Below are positions 62,319 to 64,000 of a stretch of 64,000 nucleotides of DNA, in pieces; the stretch's first letter is position 1, and each line of letters opens with the position of its first letter. Under the pieces are notes generated by a model. The model saw only the letters and a list, made by a program, of their open reading frames with translations, searched no databases and was not told the DNA's origin. A program made the translations under genes and the position numbers. Where the stretch lies: NCBI RefSeq assembly GCF_902499175.1, contig NZ_CABVQC010000016.1, positions 62,001 through 126,000 on the forward strand, given 5' to 3'. The stretch is from Burkholderia aenigmatica (GTDB lineage: Bacteria > Pseudomonadota > Gammaproteobacteria > Burkholderiales > Burkholderiaceae).

Positions 62319-62459
62319 ACCGGGGAACGGTTGTTGTGCGTTCCTGGATGGCTTGTCCGATCCGCCGCCCGATTACCGGTCGCCGTGCTGTCCGTCGACA
62401 GACGGCGGACATGCGTGCGACATCGCGTGCGCGGCGCCGATCCTGAATACGGAGGGGTC

Positions 62460-63020
62460 ATGGACCTCATGGAAGCAGTACATGTCGCGCGGACGGAAAG
62501 CCGCCGCGCACGGACGGCGTCGCTGCCGTCGGGCCAGCAGCTCGCGCGTCAGCTCGTGACGACGGTGCGGGTGGCCGAAGTGCTGCTGCATCAGGCGATC
62601 GTGGTGCCCGACGGGCATCAATGGTCGGTCGACACCGAACGGGTCGATGCGGCCGGCGGGCCGCTCGCGGCGTGGGAAACCTGCGTGACCTGGCGGATCG
62701 GCAAGGTGTTCGCGCCGACGGTCAACCCGGCCGCGCGGGTCAACGATCCCGGCCAGGTCGCGGTCGAGATCCGGCTGTGTCTGCCTGAACAGGACTATGT
62801 GGCCGAGCGGCGCGTGAGCACCTTTGGCCGCCGCCACGGCAACCGCTTCGGCGCGACGCTGTCGGTCGCGTCGGGCGCGCAGTGGGGCTGGCAACGCACC
62901 GAGCACGTCGCGCCGGAGCGTACGCAGGTGCGCGGCGATACGCTGGAGGCGCTCGTCGATGCGGTGGCCGCGAACGTCAACGCGGCGCTGGGCGCGGCCG
63001 GATTCGGCGCGACGCGCTGA
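62460..63020 (+). CDS. Conserved hypothetical protein
   Basis: 186 residues from ATG 62460, with GGAGGGG directly upstream; the frame extends 43 codons further 5' but in low-complexity sequence. It begins DLMEAVHVARTESRRA and continues into an alpha/beta region (VVPDGHQWSVDTERVDAAGGPLAAWETCVTWRIGK; VAVEIRLCLPEQDYVAERRVSTFGR). No known domain is recognised and no export signal. Its TGA abuts the stop of the convergent LysR gene (TGATCA), with no room for a terminator. Confidence 0.6.
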   Translation: MDLMEAVHVARTESRRARTASLPSGQQLARQLVTTVRVAEVLLHQAIVVPDGHQWSVDTERVDAAGGPLAAWETCVTWRIGKVFAPTVNPAARVNDPGQVAVEIRLCLPEQDYVAERRVSTFGRRHGNRFGATLSVASGAQWGWQRTEHVAPERTQVRGDTLEALVDAVAANVNAALGAAGFGATR

Positions 63021-63896
63021 TCAAGCGTCGCCGGTCTGCCCGGTCTGGCGCTGCAGGTCCTCCATCAGCTGTTCGGCGAGAAAGTCGCACGGCGGCCGCT
63101 TCGATTTCGTGCTGCGCGCGAGGATCAGCTCGAGCGGCGGCAGGTCGGGCAGCCCGTGCGAGCGGCCGAGCATCGACAGTTGCGCGGGAATCGCGCAGCG
63201 CGCGAGCGGCGCGACCGCGAGGCCGGCCTCGACCATGCTGAGCAGCCCGAGCAGGCTCGGGCTTTCATAGGAGGTGCGGTACGGCACCTTCGCGCGTTCG
63301 AGGCTGCGGATCGCGTTCTCGCGGGCGACGCTGCCCGGCATGAACACCGCGATCGGCAGCGGCCGCTCTTCCCACACGCGCGGCCCGTTCGTCATCGCGG
63401 CCCACGCCATCGGCTCGTGGCGGATGAAATCGCCGGACAGCCCCTTGATCCGCGTGCCGCAGACGAGGTCGACCGTGCCTTCCTTGATCAGCGGCGCGAG
63501 CGCGCTGCTCGGCAGCCCCATCACCTGGATCTCGACCTTCGGGTAGGTCGCCGAAAATTTCTTCAGGACCGACGGCAGCAGCGACGACGCATAGTCGTCC
63601 GGCACGCCGATCACGACCTTGCCGGTCACTTCCGGCCGCACCACGGCCGCCCACGCCTCGTCGCGCAGCGCCAGCATTCGTCTGGCGAATCCCAGCAGCA
63701 CCTCGCCCTCGCGCGTCAGCACGATGCTGCGCGGCTTGCGCACGAACAGCGGCCGCCCGATCGCGTCTTCCAGGCTCTTGATCTGCATGCTCACGGCCGA
63801 CTGCGAGCGGTTCACGGCCTCGGCGGCGCGGGTCATGTTGCCGGTCTCCGCGACGGCGACGACGGTGGCCAGCACGTCGTGATCGAGCATCTTCAT
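63021..63896 (-). CDS. LysR-family transcriptional regulator (LrhA-like)
   Basis: 291 residues. Winged helix: DVLATVVAVAETGNMTRAAEAVNRSQSAVSMQIKSLEDAIGRPLFVRKPRSIVLTREGEVLL, a form typical of the LrhA/HexA branch, then an effector domain (VVIGVPDDYASSLLPSVLKKFSATYPKVEIQV). Starts at ATG 63896. The region 63897-64000 upstream holds its promoter; any divergent target lies beyond the window. Effector unknown. Confidence 0.9.
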   Translation of the reverse strand: MKMLDHDVLATVVAVAETGNMTRAAEAVNRSQSAVSMQIKSLEDAIGRPLFVRKPRSIVLTREGEVLLGFARRMLALRDEAWAAVVRPEVTGKVVIGVPDDYASSLLPSVLKKFSATYPKVEIQVMGLPSSALAPLIKEGTVDLVCGTRIKGLSGDFIRHEPMAWAAMTNGPRVWEERPLPIAVFMPGSVARENAIRSLERAKVPYRTSYESPSLLGLLSMVEAGLAVAPLARCAIPAQLSMLGRSHGLPDLPPLELILARSTKSKRPPCDFLAEQLMEDLQRQTGQTGDA

Positions 63897-64000
63897 GGGT
63901 ATCAGGAAAACTGAACGTAACGATCAGCATTATGCGTTTTTATTGTTGCTGTGTGTCTGCCATAGTGAGCTCACGCTGACGTTTCGCCCGAGGGCGGCGC

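Overview
The window is a GC-rich Gram-negative chromosome segment with no tRNA or rRNA gene visible. Gene families, codon use and neighbourhoods fit Burkholderia, most likely the B. cepacia complex: a Burkholderia-type porin, AcdS/AcdR, PoxB, a class D beta-lactamase, many LysR regulators and a Wza/Wzb/Wzc exopolysaccharide operon. The dense catabolic and accessory content would suit a secondary replicon, but that is inference. Three patches look less GC-rich and accessory: about 1-2.6 kb, 43.0-44.6 kb and 53.0-54.9 kb.

Layout. 1-2.2 kb: two convergent fimbrial adhesin paralogues, the second broken by a frameshift. 2.6-8 kb: a two-partner secretion pair, with the TpsB pore gene upstream of a TpsA exoprotein built from GLUG-type repeats. 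8.2-19.5 kb: a nine-gene, mostly stop/start-overlapping exopolysaccharide operon on the minus strand (WcaJ-like, Wza, Wzb, Wzc, one GT4 glycosyltransferase, pyruvyl transferase, Wzx-like, Wzy-like, acyltransferase), behind a roughly 0.5 kb leader containing a perfect dyad.

20-27.2 kb: a 2-oxoacid block: ACC deaminase acdS and divergent acdR, an AceE-type dehydrogenase E1 and a divergent Lrp regulator, then poxB. ACC deaminase releases 2-oxobutyrate, a plausible substrate for both decarboxylating enzymes. 27.3-30.7 kb: a GNAT enzyme, a LysR/aldo-keto reductase divergent pair, and a small methyltransferase preceded by a 29-codon leader ORF. 30.7-34.5 kb: two tandem alkaline phosphatases and a His-rich periplasmic protein behind a candidate Pho box. 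34.6-36.6 kb: an OXA-type beta-lactamase translationally coupled to an OafA-like acyltransferase. 36.8-39.5 kb: an RDD membrane protein and a porin; their 3' untranslated regions carry the same 67-bp terminator-bearing element.

40.1-43 kb: a choline/glycine-betaine ABC transporter closed by a strong bidirectional terminator. 43-44.6 kb: an Imm22-like orphan, a decayed GMC-oxidoreductase tail and a membrane protein. 44.7-52.8 kb: a sugar-acid or polyol catabolic cluster (GMC oxidoreductase, mandelate-racemase-family enzyme, MFS carrier, AldA-like dehydrogenase, two LysR regulators). 53-54.9 kb: three uncharacterised genes, followed by a ParDE-type toxin-antitoxin pair. 55.8-61.6 kb: MFS carrier, GabD-like dehydrogenase, aldo-keto reductase and formaldehyde-activating enzyme (Fae), divergent from a LysR gene that ends in an 11-copy 12-bp tandem repeat. 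62-63.9 kb: two conserved hypothetical genes and a LysR regulator.
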